A program made the position numbers and the translations under genes. A stretch of DNA of 64,000 nt, from positions 248,001 to 312,000 of the forward strand of contig NZ_SLXN01000001.1 of the NCBI RefSeq assembly GCF_004345855.1. The letters run 5' to 3'. The DNA is from Sphingomonas sp. BK235 (GTDB lineage Bacteria > Pseudomonadota > Alphaproteobacteria > Sphingomonadales > Sphingomonadaceae). Shown piece by piece: positions 9,137-18,733 of this stretch (position 1 is its first letter; every line of letters starts with the position of its first letter). The notes under the pieces are model-generated. The model was not told the origin of the DNA, did not search any database, and saw only the letters and a list, made by a program, of their open reading frames with translations.

Positions 9137-11472
9137 CAACGGCGGTCCGTGAGGCTGACCCGCTCGACCGCGTAGAGCGGCTCGGTGAGCGGGGAGGTGA
9201 ACTGGAAGCAGAGGTCGCGGTCGCCGTCCATCGCCGGCAGCGTGCCGGTGAAGCGCTGCCGCTGCGGCGAACTCGCGGGATCGGGCAGCGGGAAGCTCGC
9301 GACGATCGCGGGGCGGGGCGCGTCGGGCACGGGCTTGCCGTCCTTCATCGCGGGGCAGCCGAGCATCACCAGCAGCTCGCCGTGGGGAGTCACGTTGAAA
9401 TGGCGACGCACCTTGTCGAAATCATGTGCCAGCCCGTGATTGCGCGCGAGCCGAGCGACCTCGACGGTGAAGCCACCCGCCACGTCGAGCGGCGCGGCGG
9501 GGTAGACGCTGCACAGGTTGAAGATGTTGACGTCGAAGGTCGGCGTGTTGCCGGTCGCGTCGGCGGTGAGCGGCACGCGCAGCCCGCGCGTCTCGCCGGG
9601 GCAGGCCGCCATCTCGCCCGACACGCGCGTGAGCAGCGCCTCGCGGCCCGTGTCGAACGCTCGGGGCGCGGCGAGCGCGGTGCCGGCGGCGTCGAACGGC
9701 GCGGCGCGCACCGTCTGCCCGAACGGCAGCGACAGCGGCGCAGTGTAGCGGCGCGACCTGGGCGTCGGCGCCGAGCCGTCGAGCGTGTAGCGGATCGTCC
9801 CCTGCGGCGCGTCCTGCGCGAGGGTCAGGTTCACCCGCTTGCCGCGCAGCACCTCGCCGCGCGTGCCCGCGACCCGGAAGTCGACCGCGGCGCTGGAGTC
9901 CGCCACCTCGACCCCGCCGCGCTTCCAGCGCGCCACCTGCGGCTGGAGCCGCGTCAGGAAGCCGGCGAAGTCGCGCGGCCGCTCGATCCAGCTGTTCTCC
10001 GCCAGCGCGGCGAGGCGCGGGAAGATCGAGTGCTGATACTGATAGGGCGTGACGAGATATTCGCTCCACAGGTTCATCTGCGCGCCGAGCACATGGCCCG
10101 CCTTGGCCGGGTCGAGCCCCTTGGGCATCGGCTCATAGGCATAGGTGTCGGCGAGCGTCTGCACCTGGATCGGGCCGGGCGGCTCGTCGGCGCGGTGGCT
10201 CTGGAGATAGTTGATGTACATCGTCGGCGCGGGCGAGAGCACGACGTCGTGGTTCTGGTTGGCGGCGTCGACCGCACCCTTCTCGCCGCGCCACGACATC
10301 ACCGAGGCGGACGGCGGCAGGCCGCCCTCGAGGATCTCGTCCCAGCCGATCAGCCGCCGACCCTTGCTCGACAGATAGGTGCCGAGCTCGTCGATCAGCC
10401 AGCTCTGCAGCGCGTTCTCGTCCTTGAGGTTGAGCGCCCTGATCTGCGCCTGCACCGCGGGGCTGCGCTCCCACTGGTCCTTCACCGCCTCGTCGCCGCC
10501 GAGATGGACATAGGTGCCGGGGAAGACGTCGATCAGCTCGTCGAGCACCTGCTTGACGAAGGCGACCCCCTCGGGGCCGGGGTTGAGCAGATAGGGGAAG
10601 ATGCCCCAGCCGTTGCCCGTCTCGGGCCGGTCACCCAGCACGCCGAACTCGGGATAGGCCGCGACCAGCGCCTGAGCGTGGCCGGGCAGGTCAACCTCGG
10701 GGACGATCGTGATGCCGCGGTCGGCGGCGTAGCGCACCAGGCCGCGCAGCTCGTCCTGCGTGTAGAAGCCGCCGTAGCGCTGCGTCGGCGCCGCGCCGCC
10801 GGTGGAGGGCGGGGTGCGCCACGCGCCGACCTCGGTGAGCTTGGGGTAGCGCTTCACCTCGAAGCGCCAGCCCTGGTCGTCGCTGAGATGGAGGTGGAGC
10901 GTGTTGAGCTTCACCGCGGCCATCTGGTCGACGATCTTCTCGACCTCGGGGAGCGGGAGGAAGTGGCGCGCGGTGTCGAGCATGAGCCCGCGCCAGGCGA
11001 AGCGCGGCGAGTCCTCGATCGTCATCGCGGGGACGCGCACGGGCTGGCCGACGCGCGCGTCCGGGCTGAGCAGCTGCACCAGCGTCATCGCGCCGTGGAC
11101 GAAGCCCGGCGCGGCGGAGGCGGCGACGCGGACGCCGTCGCGCGCGACGGAGAGGCGATAGGCCTCGTCGCCCTTGATCGCGGGGTCGGCGACGAAGCGG
11201 ATGCGGGCGGTCGCGGCCTCGGCGGGGGCGAGCGCGATGCCGCGCGCGGTGCGGACGTGATCGATCAGCAGCGCGGCGGCGGGCTGGGCGAGAGGAGTCT
11301 CGGCGACGACGCCGGTGCCGGCGGCGACGGTCAGCGTGCCCGATCCCCGCGCGATCGTCTTGGGCATCGGCAGCAATTTCGGCAGGTCGCCCGCGCCGGC
11401 ACGCTGCGCCGTCGCCGGCGCCGCGATCACCAATGCCGCCCCGATCGAGGCCCCCAGCGTGCTGCGGATCAT
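9136..11472 (-). CDS. GH20 beta-N-acetylhexosaminidase, exported
   Basis: This is the first gene of the leftward glycosidase operon. ATG 11472 is preferred over the GTG two codons upstream because AAGGGG lies at normal distance from it. The 778-residue product has a Sec signal (about residues 1-22), an N-terminal GH20b-like domain, then the GH20 barrel with LHLHLSDDQGWR, IVPEVDLPGHAQA and the catalytic Asp327-Glu328 pair in YVHLGGDEAV. A C-terminal chitobiase/HEX-type beta-domain (IRYTLDGSAPTPRSRRY) and an extra end domain follow. It releases terminal beta-GlcNAc or GalNAc from antennae or the chitobiose core. Confidence 0.93.
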   Translation of the reverse strand: MIRSTLGASIGAALVIAAPATAQRAGAGDLPKLLPMPKTIARGSGTLTVAAGTGVVAETPLAQPAAALLIDHVRTARGIALAPAEAATARIRFVADPAIKGDEAYRLSVARDGVRVAASAAPGFVHGAMTLVQLLSPDARVGQPVRVPAMTIEDSPRFAWRGLMLDTARHFLPLPEVEKIVDQMAAVKLNTLHLHLSDDQGWRFEVKRYPKLTEVGAWRTPPSTGGAAPTQRYGGFYTQDELRGLVRYAADRGITIVPEVDLPGHAQALVAAYPEFGVLGDRPETGNGWGIFPYLLNPGPEGVAFVKQVLDELIDVFPGTYVHLGGDEAVKDQWERSPAVQAQIRALNLKDENALQSWLIDELGTYLSSKGRRLIGWDEILEGGLPPSASVMSWRGEKGAVDAANQNHDVVLSPAPTMYINYLQSHRADEPPGPIQVQTLADTYAYEPMPKGLDPAKAGHVLGAQMNLWSEYLVTPYQYQHSIFPRLAALAENSWIERPRDFAGFLTRLQPQVARWKRGGVEVADSSAAVDFRVAGTRGEVLRGKRVNLTLAQDAPQGTIRYTLDGSAPTPRSRRYTAPLSLPFGQTVRAAPFDAAGTALAAPRAFDTGREALLTRVSGEMAACPGETRGLRVPLTADATGNTPTFDVNIFNLCSVYPAAPLDVAGGFTVEVARLARNHGLAHDFDKVRRHFNVTPHGELLVMLGCPAMKDGKPVPDAPRPAIVASFPLPDPASSPQRQRFTGTLPAMDGDRDLCFQFTSPLTEPLYAVERVSLTDRR

Positions 11473-11492
11473 GCCCACCCCTTGGTTACGTT

Positions 11493-11514
11493 TTGGTATT
11501 AGAAGGTATCATGG
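11493..11514. promoter_or_regulatory. Candidate weak GntR-type operator before the GH20 operon
   Basis: TTGGTATTAGAAGGTATCA (11493-11511) lies about 20 nt upstream of the GH20 start. It has one good half-site (TTGGTATT) shared with the palindrome at 14586-14608, but its second half is degenerate. Read on the minus strand it is TGATACC-TTCT-AATACCA. This is inference from a shared half-site only. Confidence 0.35.
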
Positions 11515-11691
11515 CGGATCGATCCGCGGGCGTCCATGCCCCGGCCATAAAAAGACGGCGCACACCCGAGAAGGTGCGCGCCGCCCGATACTTTCCATCC
11601 TGTCGCCTGTTCCCCGGCGGGAGCCGGGCGGTACGGGGATCGCCCCGCCCGCCTGCGCCCGCCGGGGGTGACACGACTCGACGTCGGTCGT

Positions 11692-14478
11692 TCACATCCG
11701 GAACGAGACGCTCCCCACGAAGGTCCGCCCGTTCTTGTAGAAGGCCGACGGCCGGTCGCGCGTGTTGCTGTACTGGAGATAGGTCTCGTCCAGCAGGTTC
11801 TGCGCGTTGAACGTCAGGATGATGTTCTTGTTGAGGTTGATCGAGGCCGAGGCATCGAGCTGATGATAAGGCGCCACTTTCTCGGGCGAACCGAGCCGGC
11901 CGATCGTGCGGAAATAATCCGTCCGGTAGTTGTAGCTCACCCGCGCCTGGAACGGTCCGCTCTCGAAATAGGGGATCACGTTGACGGTGTGCTTCGACAG
12001 ATAGGGCAGGTCGAAGGTCGCGTTCACGCCCGGCACCGGGTCGGTCTTGCTGTCCTGATAGGAATAATTGGCCTGGATGCCGAACCCGCCCCAGATCTCG
12101 GCCTGACCGTTGACCAAGACGCCGTTGACCTGCGCGCTGCCGGCATTGACCGGTCGCTGGACGGTATAGGTGTTCACCACCCGCCCCAGCAGCGAATTGT
12201 AGAAGGACTGGCCCTGCTCGCGGATGTTGAGGATGTAATTGGAGATATCGCGCCGATACAGTTCGAGTGACAGCAGCGCGCCGGCGGTGGGATAATATTC
12301 CGCGGTGATCTCGTAATTGGTCGCCTCATAGGGACGCAGCGTCGGGTTGCCGCCGCCCGCGTCGAAGGTGACGTCGTTCTGCGAGGTGGTCGCCGCCAGA
12401 TCCTGATAGCGCGGTCGCGAGATGACCTTGGCGGCGGCGCCGCGCAGGATCAACTGCGGCGTGATCTCCCAGGCGATGTTCACGTTGGGGAGGAACTTGA
12501 GATAGTCGGTCGAGGTGCTGGTGGGCACCGGCTTTACCGGCACGGTGCTATTGGGGTCGGTCGCCAGCGTGAGCGCGTAGCGGGATATGTCCCTCGTATA
12601 GACCATGCGCCCGCCGATGTTGCCGCGCACCGGCCCCTGGTCGAAGTTGAGCTGGAGATAGCTCGCCGCGGTCCGCTCCGTCACGCTGGTCGAGGCGCCG
12701 ACCTTCTCCACCAGCGGCGTGTTGATCGCGTTGGCGAGGATATCGATCACCGCCTGTTCGGACAGGTTGAGGAAGCGCGTCGCGGTGCCGCTGCCGCCGG
12801 TGCCGTCGAAGATGCCGTCCGGCGTCACCCCGGTGTCGACCCCCAGTCCGGACCCGAGGCGCGATTCCTGGAGATAGGTGTTGATGCCGCGCGCGTTGAT
12901 GCGGTTGACGTGGTCGGTCACGCGCGCGCCGAGCAGCAGTTCCTTGAACACGCCGCCGAGCGGGATCGTGGCGTCGAACCCGCCGAAAATGTCGCGGTCG
13001 ATCGTGACGCTATAGTCGAGCCCGCCGATCTGCGCCGCGACGAGCTGCCGCCCGCCGACGATCACCGGATCCCCCTCGATGAAGGCGTTGGTGTTGTTCG
13101 GGTTGCTGAAATAGACGGCCGGGTTGGTGATGTCCTGGGTGAAGTTCACGTCCGCCGAGGTCGGCGTGATCGAATAGCTGAACGGCGACTTGGTCTGGAC
13201 GTTGAACAGATATTCGGGGTTGCGCCCGCCCTTGGCCTTGCTCCAGCCGGCCGCGAACGACACCTTGGCGCCGTCGTCGCCCTCCCAGTCGGCGAAGAAG
13301 TTGAGATTGTCGGTCTTGAGCTTGGTCTTGCGCACCAGCGTGTCGAGCTGCGCGCTCTGGCTGGTGGCGGCGCCGAAGACCGCGTCGGTCACCACGCCGT
13401 TCGCCACCGTCGCCGATTGCAGCACGTCCCCGGTCCAGGCGCCCGGGATGGTGTACATCGCCTGGCTGTAATTGTTGTAATTGCCGTCGATGTGCAGGCC
13501 GTTGAGCGTCAGCGTCAAGCCGTCCGCGGGGCGGAACTGCACCGTGCCCGCGACGCTGGCGCGCTCGCGCTGCTGCTGAAAATAGGCGTAGTTGATGCCG
13601 AAGGGGGAGGCCGCCTTGTCGAGGTCGGCGGCGGTGCCGCCCGTGATCACCGCATTGGGGTTCTTGAGCACGCGCTGGCCCGCGGCATTGGTCGTCAGGA
13701 ACGGGCTGCCGCTGCCGTTGGCATTGTCATAGCCGAAGAATTCGACGCCCGATCGCACCAGATTCTGCTTGTCGTAGGTCGCCGCGATCAGGAAGCCGAA
13801 GGTCTCGGCGTCGTTCCTCCAGCTGTAGAGCCCCGAGCCGCGGATGCTGCCCTTGTCGGCGCGGTCGTTGTACGTATAGCCGCCCGAGGCGAAGACGCTG
13901 TTCTTCTCCAGCTCCAGCGGCCGGCGCGTGCGCACGATCACGGTGCCGCCGAGGCTGCCTTCCTCGATCCGCGCCTCGGGCGATTTGTAGACCTCGAGCC
14001 GGTCGACCAGCTCGGGGGCGAGCAGCGAATAGTTGAAGGTACGGCTGCTGGGATCATTGTCGTTGCCGCCCCAGTCGGCCGAGGCGAGCGCGTGACCGTC
14101 GACCAGCATGCGGTTGAGCGCCGGGTCGGTGCCGAGGATCGCGACCTTCTCGCCCTCGCCGAAGCGCCGGTCGATCGAGACGCCGGGGATGTGCGACAGC
14201 GATTCCGCCACGTTGCGATCGGGGAACTTGCCGATGTCCTCGGCGGAGATCGCGTCCACCACCGCGTTGGCGCTGCGCTTCACCTCGATCGCCTGACGCA
14301 GGCTGCGCGCATAGCCGGTGACGACGACGTCCTCGCCGGTCGCGTCGGTCTGATCCGCGGAAGGGGGCGCCGCCTCGCTGGGCGCGGTGGTCGACGGGGG
14401 CGTCTGTTGCGCCTGAGCGGCGCCTGCGAGGCCGGTCAGCGCGGTCGACAATAGGACCAATTGCCGCAGATGCTTCAT
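11692..14478 (-). CDS. TonB-dependent outer-membrane receptor (Xanthomonas/Caulobacter type), glycan uptake
   Basis: The start is placed at ATG 14478, which opens a clean signal peptide (MKHLRQLVLLSTALTGLAGA, cut after AQAQ); the 47 codons upstream look untranslated. The 928-residue product has a plug domain with EDVVVTGYARSLRQAIEVKR, ISAEDIGKFPDRNVAESLSH and IPGVSIDR, the signature of the TIGR01782 receptor family used for oligosaccharides in Xanthomonas and Caulobacter. A long 22-strand-type barrel ends in VGSVSFRM. It lies between the glycosidase operon and the gntR gene, downstream of the best operator in the window, so it is the likely entry port for glycopeptides, chito-oligosaccharides or GlcNAc. 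Confidence 0.92.
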   Translation of the reverse strand: MKHLRQLVLLSTALTGLAGAAQAQQTPPSTTAPSEAAPPSADQTDATGEDVVVTGYARSLRQAIEVKRSANAVVDAISAEDIGKFPDRNVAESLSHIPGVSIDRRFGEGEKVAILGTDPALNRMLVDGHALASADWGGNDNDPSSRTFNYSLLAPELVDRLEVYKSPEARIEEGSLGGTVIVRTRRPLELEKNSVFASGGYTYNDRADKGSIRGSGLYSWRNDAETFGFLIAATYDKQNLVRSGVEFFGYDNANGSGSPFLTTNAAGQRVLKNPNAVITGGTAADLDKAASPFGINYAYFQQQRERASVAGTVQFRPADGLTLTLNGLHIDGNYNNYSQAMYTIPGAWTGDVLQSATVANGVVTDAVFGAATSQSAQLDTLVRKTKLKTDNLNFFADWEGDDGAKVSFAAGWSKAKGGRNPEYLFNVQTKSPFSYSITPTSADVNFTQDITNPAVYFSNPNNTNAFIEGDPVIVGGRQLVAAQIGGLDYSVTIDRDIFGGFDATIPLGGVFKELLLGARVTDHVNRINARGINTYLQESRLGSGLGVDTGVTPDGIFDGTGGSGTATRFLNLSEQAVIDILANAINTPLVEKVGASTSVTERTAASYLQLNFDQGPVRGNIGGRMVYTRDISRYALTLATDPNSTVPVKPVPTSTSTDYLKFLPNVNIAWEITPQLILRGAAAKVISRPRYQDLAATTSQNDVTFDAGGGNPTLRPYEATNYEITAEYYPTAGALLSLELYRRDISNYILNIREQGQSFYNSLLGRVVNTYTVQRPVNAGSAQVNGVLVNGQAEIWGGFGIQANYSYQDSKTDPVPGVNATFDLPYLSKHTVNVIPYFESGPFQARVSYNYRTDYFRTIGRLGSPEKVAPYHQLDASASINLNKNIILTFNAQNLLDETYLQYSNTRDRPSAFYKNGRTFVGSVSFRM

Positions 14479-14849
14479 ATCGTTTTCCCCTCTGGCGGTG
14501 CGGCTTCGGCCGTCCGCTCGCGTGAAAGCCCTCGTTCGTCCCTGCGACCGCGTCGGTGGGTTCGACCCATTCTGGCGATTCAATGTTGGTATAACCAAAG
14601 TATACCAATCCTGCGACAAAAAATTTCACTTTGGTGACGAATTTGGGCCTATCCGCTAAGCCTCAGACGAGGCACGATTTATATTTATTGCAGTGACCGA
14701 GATCCGAGCCGTCGCTCGTTCAGGCGCGCGGGCGCGGCGGGGTGGCACGCAAATGGTTATGAGATTGAAGCAGCGGCGATTGTGACTGCGGTGTCGTTCC
14801 GGTACGCTCGATCGTTCGGGCCGCTCGCGCGGCCAAGGGGGAGAGACTG
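14479..14849. other. Divergent control region between the TonB receptor and gntR
   Basis: This 371-nt AT-richer gap separates two divergent genes. It contains the 14586-14608 inverted repeat, a tract of A/T around 14618-14630 and a TATATTTATT run near 14680 that may belong to a rightward promoter. No convincing -35/-10 pair at ideal spacing was identified, and no ORF or RNA gene was recognised. Confidence 0.6.
14586..14608. promoter_or_regulatory. Perfect inverted repeat, likely operator of the adjacent GntR/UTRA regulator
   Basis: Left arm TTGGTATA (14586-14593), 7-nt spacer ACCAAAG, right arm TATACCAA (14601-14608). The arms are exact reverse complements. TTGGT-ATA-ACCAA inside it is a second, smaller palindrome. 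TGGT...ACCA boxes are typical of HutC-subfamily GntR regulators such as DasR and NagR, and TGGTAT boxes are reported for NagQ. The site lies 108 nt upstream of the receptor start and 241 nt upstream of gntR, well placed to control both. Confidence 0.7.
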
Positions 14850-15587
14850 ATGGGGTTCGCCGACGAGATCGGGAAGTTTCGACGCGGCAATGCGGCGCCG
14901 CTCTATCTCCAGCTCCAGCAAGTGATCCGCGACGGCATCGGCGGCGGCAAGCTGCAACAGGGTGACGCGATCCCGGCGGAGCGCGATCTCGCGACCGAAT
15001 ATGACGTGTCGCGCATCACGGTGCGCAAGGCGATCGGCGGTCTGGTCGAGGAGGGGCTGCTGACGCGCCGTCGCGGCGCGGGCACCTTCGTCGCGGGCCG
15101 CGTCGAGAAGAGCTTCTCCAAGCTGTCCTCCTTCACCGAGGATATGGCGGCGCGCGGCAAGACCGCGTCGAGCCAGTGGATCCTGCGCGCCGCGGGCACG
15201 GTGAGCCCGGAGGAATCGATGGCGCTCGGCCTCTCCCCCGGCGCGGCGGTGTACCGCTTCCACCGGCTGCGCAGCGCCGACGACGAGCCGATGGCGCTCG
15301 AGCTGTCGACCATCGCCGGCTATTGCCTGCCCTCGGCCGAGGCGGTGGGGGACTCGCTCTATACCGCGCTTCAGGCGGCGGGCAGTCGGCCGGCGCGCGC
15401 GCTCCAGCGGTTGCGCGCGGTGCCGTTCGGCGGTGAGCACGCGCGGATGCTGGGTGTCGAATCGGGCCATGCCGGGCTGCTGATCGAGCGGCGCGGCTTC
15501 CTGCGCGACGGGCGCGCGGTGGAATTCACCCGCTCTTATTATCGCGGCGACGCCTACGACTTCGTGGCCGAATTGTCCGATCTCTGA
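14850..15587 (+). CDS. GntR family regulator, HutC/NagR subfamily with UTRA domain (NagQ-like)
   Basis: ATG 14850 follows AAGGGGGAGAG. The 245-residue product has an N-terminal winged helix (about 15-80) with PLYLQLQQVIRDGI, AIPAERDLATEYDVSRITVR and the wing RRGAGTFVAG. A UTRA effector domain (about 95-240) ends in RGDAYDFVAELSDL. This subfamily typically senses phosphorylated amino sugars such as GlcN-6-P or GlcNAc-6-P. Its position among nag and glycosidase genes, and the palindrome upstream, make it the inferred local regulator. Its TGA shares one base with the ATG of the beta-galactosidase gene, so the two are probably co-transcribed. Confidence 0.88.
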   Translation: MGFADEIGKFRRGNAAPLYLQLQQVIRDGIGGGKLQQGDAIPAERDLATEYDVSRITVRKAIGGLVEEGLLTRRRGAGTFVAGRVEKSFSKLSSFTEDMAARGKTASSQWILRAAGTVSPEESMALGLSPGAAVYRFHRLRSADDEPMALELSTIAGYCLPSAEAVGDSLYTALQAAGSRPARALQRLRAVPFGGEHARMLGVESGHAGLLIERRGFLRDGRAVEFTRSYYRGDAYDFVAELSDL

Positions 15588-18466
15588 TGCGGCGTCGTGA
15601 CCTGCTGTGCGGTACCGCCGCGCTCGCCACCGTCGCGGGCGCGCCGCTCGCTGCCGCGCCGGCCGCGCGTCGCGCTGCCGGCGACGGGCTGCCGATGCCC
15701 GCGCCGACCGACGCGCTGCCGCCGCCCGCCTTCGTCGGCGATCCCTCGCGCATCCGGCTCGAGCGCGGCTGGCTGTTTCACGAGGGCGACGTCGCGCCGC
15801 CGCGGCTCGACACGCACAATGCCACCTATCTCAGCGTCAAGGCCGGCAACGCGCAAGGCGCGGCCGCGATCGACTATGACGACAGCGACTGGCAACGCGT
15901 GCGCCTGCCGCACGACTGGGCCGCGGCGCAGCCCTTCGTGGCGAGTGCCAATGTCGCGCAGGGCTATCGCCCGCGCGGGATCGGCTGGTACCGCCGCCAC
16001 TTCGCGCTCGACGCGCGCGACCGCGGGCAGCGTTGGGAGTTGCACTTCGACGGCATCGCCACCAACGCGACGATCTGGGTCAACGGCAGCGTCGTGGCGC
16101 ACCATTGGTCGGGCTACACCGGCGTCTACGTCGACCTGACGCCGTTCGCGCGCTTCGGCGACGAGCTCAACACCGTCGCGATCCGCGTCGACGCCGAGGC
16201 GATGGAAGGCTGGTGGTATGAGGGCGCGGGCCTCTATCGCCACGCCTGGCTGGTGCGCCGCCCGCCGGTCTCGATCGCGAGCGACGGCGTCCATTGCGAC
16301 CCGCGCCGCGGCGCGGACGGCGCGTGGCAGGTGCCGGTGGCGGTGACGCTCGCCAGCGTCGCGCGCGACGATCGCGCGGTGCGCGTCGAGGCGCGGCTGC
16401 TCGATCCCGCCGGGCGCGAGGTCGCACGCGCGGCCACTGACGCGACCGTCACCGCGCTCGACGAGACGGAGGCGCGCCTGTCGCTCGCGGCCGGCGCGCC
16501 GCTATCATGGTCGGTCGAGCGTCCGACGCTCTATACCGTCGTCACGCGCGTCACCGGCGACGGGATCACCGACGAGCGCCGCACCCGGATCGGCTTCCGC
16601 ACCGCGCGCTTCGACGCCGAGCAGGGCTTCTTCCTCAACGACCGGCCGGTCAAGCTCAAGGGCGTCTGCCTCCACCAGGACCATGCCGGGGTCGGCGTCG
16701 CCGTGCCCGACGCGCTGCATCGCTGGCGGCTCGAGCGGCTCAAGGCGATCGGCTGCAACGCGATCCGCTGCTCGCACAACGCCCCCGCGGCCGAGTTCCT
16801 CGACCTGTGCGACGAGATGGGCTTCCTCGTCATGGACGAGAACCGCCAATTCAACCCCGCGCCCGATTACATGGCGCAGCTGCAATGGCTGGTACGGCGC
16901 GACCGCAACCATCCCTCGGTGATCCTCTGGTCGGTCTTCAACGAGGAACCGATGCAGGGCACTCCCGCGGGTGTCGAGATGGTGCGGCGGATGGCGCATG
17001 CGGTCCGTGCGCTCGACGACGCCCGCCCGGTCACCGCGGCGATGAACGGCGCCTTCTTCGAGCCCGACAGCGTGTCGAGCGTCGTCGATGTCACCGGCTT
17101 CAATTACTATCAGGGCGACTACGACCGCTTCCACCAGCTCTTCCCGACGCGCGCGATGACCAGCTCGGAGGACACCAGCGCGTTCGAGACGCGCGGCGCT
17201 TATGCCAGCGACCCCGCGCGCCACGTCATCTCCTCCTACGACGACGAGGCGGCGAGCTGGGGCGGGACGCACCGCGCGACCTGGCGCGCGATCGCGGAGC
17301 GGCGCTTCGTCGCGGGCGGCTTCACCTGGACCGGCTTCGACTATCACGGCGAGCCGACGCCCTATGCCTGGCCGACGATCTCCAGCTTCTTCGGCATCAT
17401 GGACCTCTGCGGTTTCCCCAAGACCGCCTATGACATCCACCGTGCCCACTGGATCGACGACGCCGCGGTGGTGAGCATCGCGCCGCACTGGACCTGGCCG
17501 GGACGCGAGGGCCAGCCCGTCCGCGTGCTGGTGATGAGCAATGCCGAGGAGGTGACGCTGTCGCTCAACGGCCGCGCGCTCGGCACGCAGCGCGTCGACC
17601 GGATCATGGGCAACGAGTGGCAGGTACCCTATGCCCCCGGCCGCATCGAGGCGGTGGCGCGGCGCGGCGGGCGCGCGGTGGCGACGGCGGCGCACGAGAC
17701 GGCGGGGGCGGCAGTGGCGCTGCGGCTCACCCCGGCGCGGCGGGTGATGCTGGGTGATGGCGAGGACGCGGTCGCGGTGACGGTCGACGCGGTCGACTCG
17801 CGCGGGCGCCACGTCCCGACCGCGAACCTTCCCGTCCGCTTCACGATCGAGGGTGCGGAGATCATCGGCCTCGGCAACGGTGACCCCAACAGCCACGAGC
17901 CCGAGCAGGGTGGGTCACGCAGCTTGTTCAACGGTTTGGCCCAGGTGATCGTGCGCGCGGCGACGGGCGCGGGCGCGGCGACGCTGGCGGCGAGCGCGCC
18001 GGGCCTGCGCGGCGCCCGCGTCAGCATCGCGCGGCGGGCGCTGGCACCGGTGCCGAACTGGCCGGAGCAGCGCCGCGCCCAGCCACTCGCGGAGTGGCGC
18101 CGTTCGCCCGCGCTGTCACAGCGTCCCCCGGCGGACGTGGCGCCGCCCGACGGGGACAACAACAGTTGGGCGTTCGTTCGCGCCGGCGCGCTGGTCGCAG
18201 GCGGCGGCTGGCGCGCGTGGCGGGCGGTCGTGACGCCGTGGCGGCGCGTCGGTGCCGAGGGCGGGGTGATCCGCTTCGACAAGGTAGCGGGTCGCGCCGA
18301 GCTGCTCGTCGACGGCCGTCCCATCGCGTCCAAGCGCGACGCGGCGCCTGCACCGCTCGAAGCGCGCGTCCCCGCGGGAGCGGGCGAGCGGGTCGTGCTG
18401 CTGTTGGTGGAGGGCGGTGCCGAACCCGCGGGGATCGCGGGCAAGGTGACGCTGGGCGCGGCCTAA
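15587..18466 (+). CDS. GH2 beta-galactosidase-like enzyme, Tat-exported
   Basis: The 959-residue product starts with a twin-arginine type leader (MRRRDLLCGTAALATVAG). It continues with the GH2 sugar-binding fold (RVRLPHDWA, RPRGIGWYRRHF, FDGIATNATIWVNG) and the barrel with VKLKGVCLHQDHAG, NAIRCSHNAP and acid/base WSVFNEEP. The likely nucleophile Glu is in AMTSSEDTSAFE. DUF4982-like and Ig-like domains (about 640-800) and another beta-rich end domain (about 870-959) follow. This architecture is common in periplasmic GH2 galactosidases of Bacteroidetes and Xanthomonads. Removal of terminal beta-galactose from complex N-glycan antennae is inferred; other GH2 specificities are possible. Confidence 0.85.
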   Translation: MRRRDLLCGTAALATVAGAPLAAAPAARRAAGDGLPMPAPTDALPPPAFVGDPSRIRLERGWLFHEGDVAPPRLDTHNATYLSVKAGNAQGAAAIDYDDSDWQRVRLPHDWAAAQPFVASANVAQGYRPRGIGWYRRHFALDARDRGQRWELHFDGIATNATIWVNGSVVAHHWSGYTGVYVDLTPFARFGDELNTVAIRVDAEAMEGWWYEGAGLYRHAWLVRRPPVSIASDGVHCDPRRGADGAWQVPVAVTLASVARDDRAVRVEARLLDPAGREVARAATDATVTALDETEARLSLAAGAPLSWSVERPTLYTVVTRVTGDGITDERRTRIGFRTARFDAEQGFFLNDRPVKLKGVCLHQDHAGVGVAVPDALHRWRLERLKAIGCNAIRCSHNAPAAEFLDLCDEMGFLVMDENRQFNPAPDYMAQLQWLVRRDRNHPSVILWSVFNEEPMQGTPAGVEMVRRMAHAVRALDDARPVTAAMNGAFFEPDSVSSVVDVTGFNYYQGDYDRFHQLFPTRAMTSSEDTSAFETRGAYASDPARHVISSYDDEAASWGGTHRATWRAIAERRFVAGGFTWTGFDYHGEPTPYAWPTISSFFGIMDLCGFPKTAYDIHRAHWIDDAAVVSIAPHWTWPGREGQPVRVLVMSNAEEVTLSLNGRALGTQRVDRIMGNEWQVPYAPGRIEAVARRGGRAVATAAHETAGAAVALRLTPARRVMLGDGEDAVAVTVDAVDSRGRHVPTANLPVRFTIEGAEIIGLGNGDPNSHEPEQGGSRSLFNGLAQVIVRAATGAGAATLAASAPGLRGARVSIARRALAPVPNWPEQRRAQPLAEWRRSPALSQRPPADVAPPDGDNNSWAFVRAGALVAGGGWRAWRAVVTPWRRVGAEGGVIRFDKVAGRAELLVDGRPIASKRDAAPAPLEARVPAGAGERVVLLLVEGGAEPAGIAGKVTLGAA

Positions 18467-18733
18467 GTCTGATCCCGCTCAGCTGACGCGGCAGCGTGCT
18501 CCGGCCACCGCGGCGCGGGAGCACGGGTCGGCGTGGGTGACTCAGCCAAGCGCGCGGACGGGGAGCGGCGCGGTCCAGAGACGGCTCCGCCTCATGACGA
18601 CGGCGAGGCGGTCAGGGGGTTCGTGCCCGCCGCCCGCTCCGCCGCGCCCCGACGCTTCGATCCTTCTGGGCGCACGCGCGGGCTGGACTGATCGGGTCAG
18701 CGCGGGCCGCGCGCTCGCGCCGCGGCGCGAGGC
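18467..18733. other. Gap between convergent genes
   Basis: This 267-nt gap separates the beta-galactosidase stop from the nagE stop. It is GC-rich. No repeat of the families found elsewhere in the window, no clear terminator with a T-tract and no credible ORF was seen. Confidence 0.5.

Noticed and set aside
16505..17896. Long open frame opposite the beta-galactosidase gene
   Set aside because: The plus frame carries complete GH2 motifs; the minus frame is compositionally a shadow.
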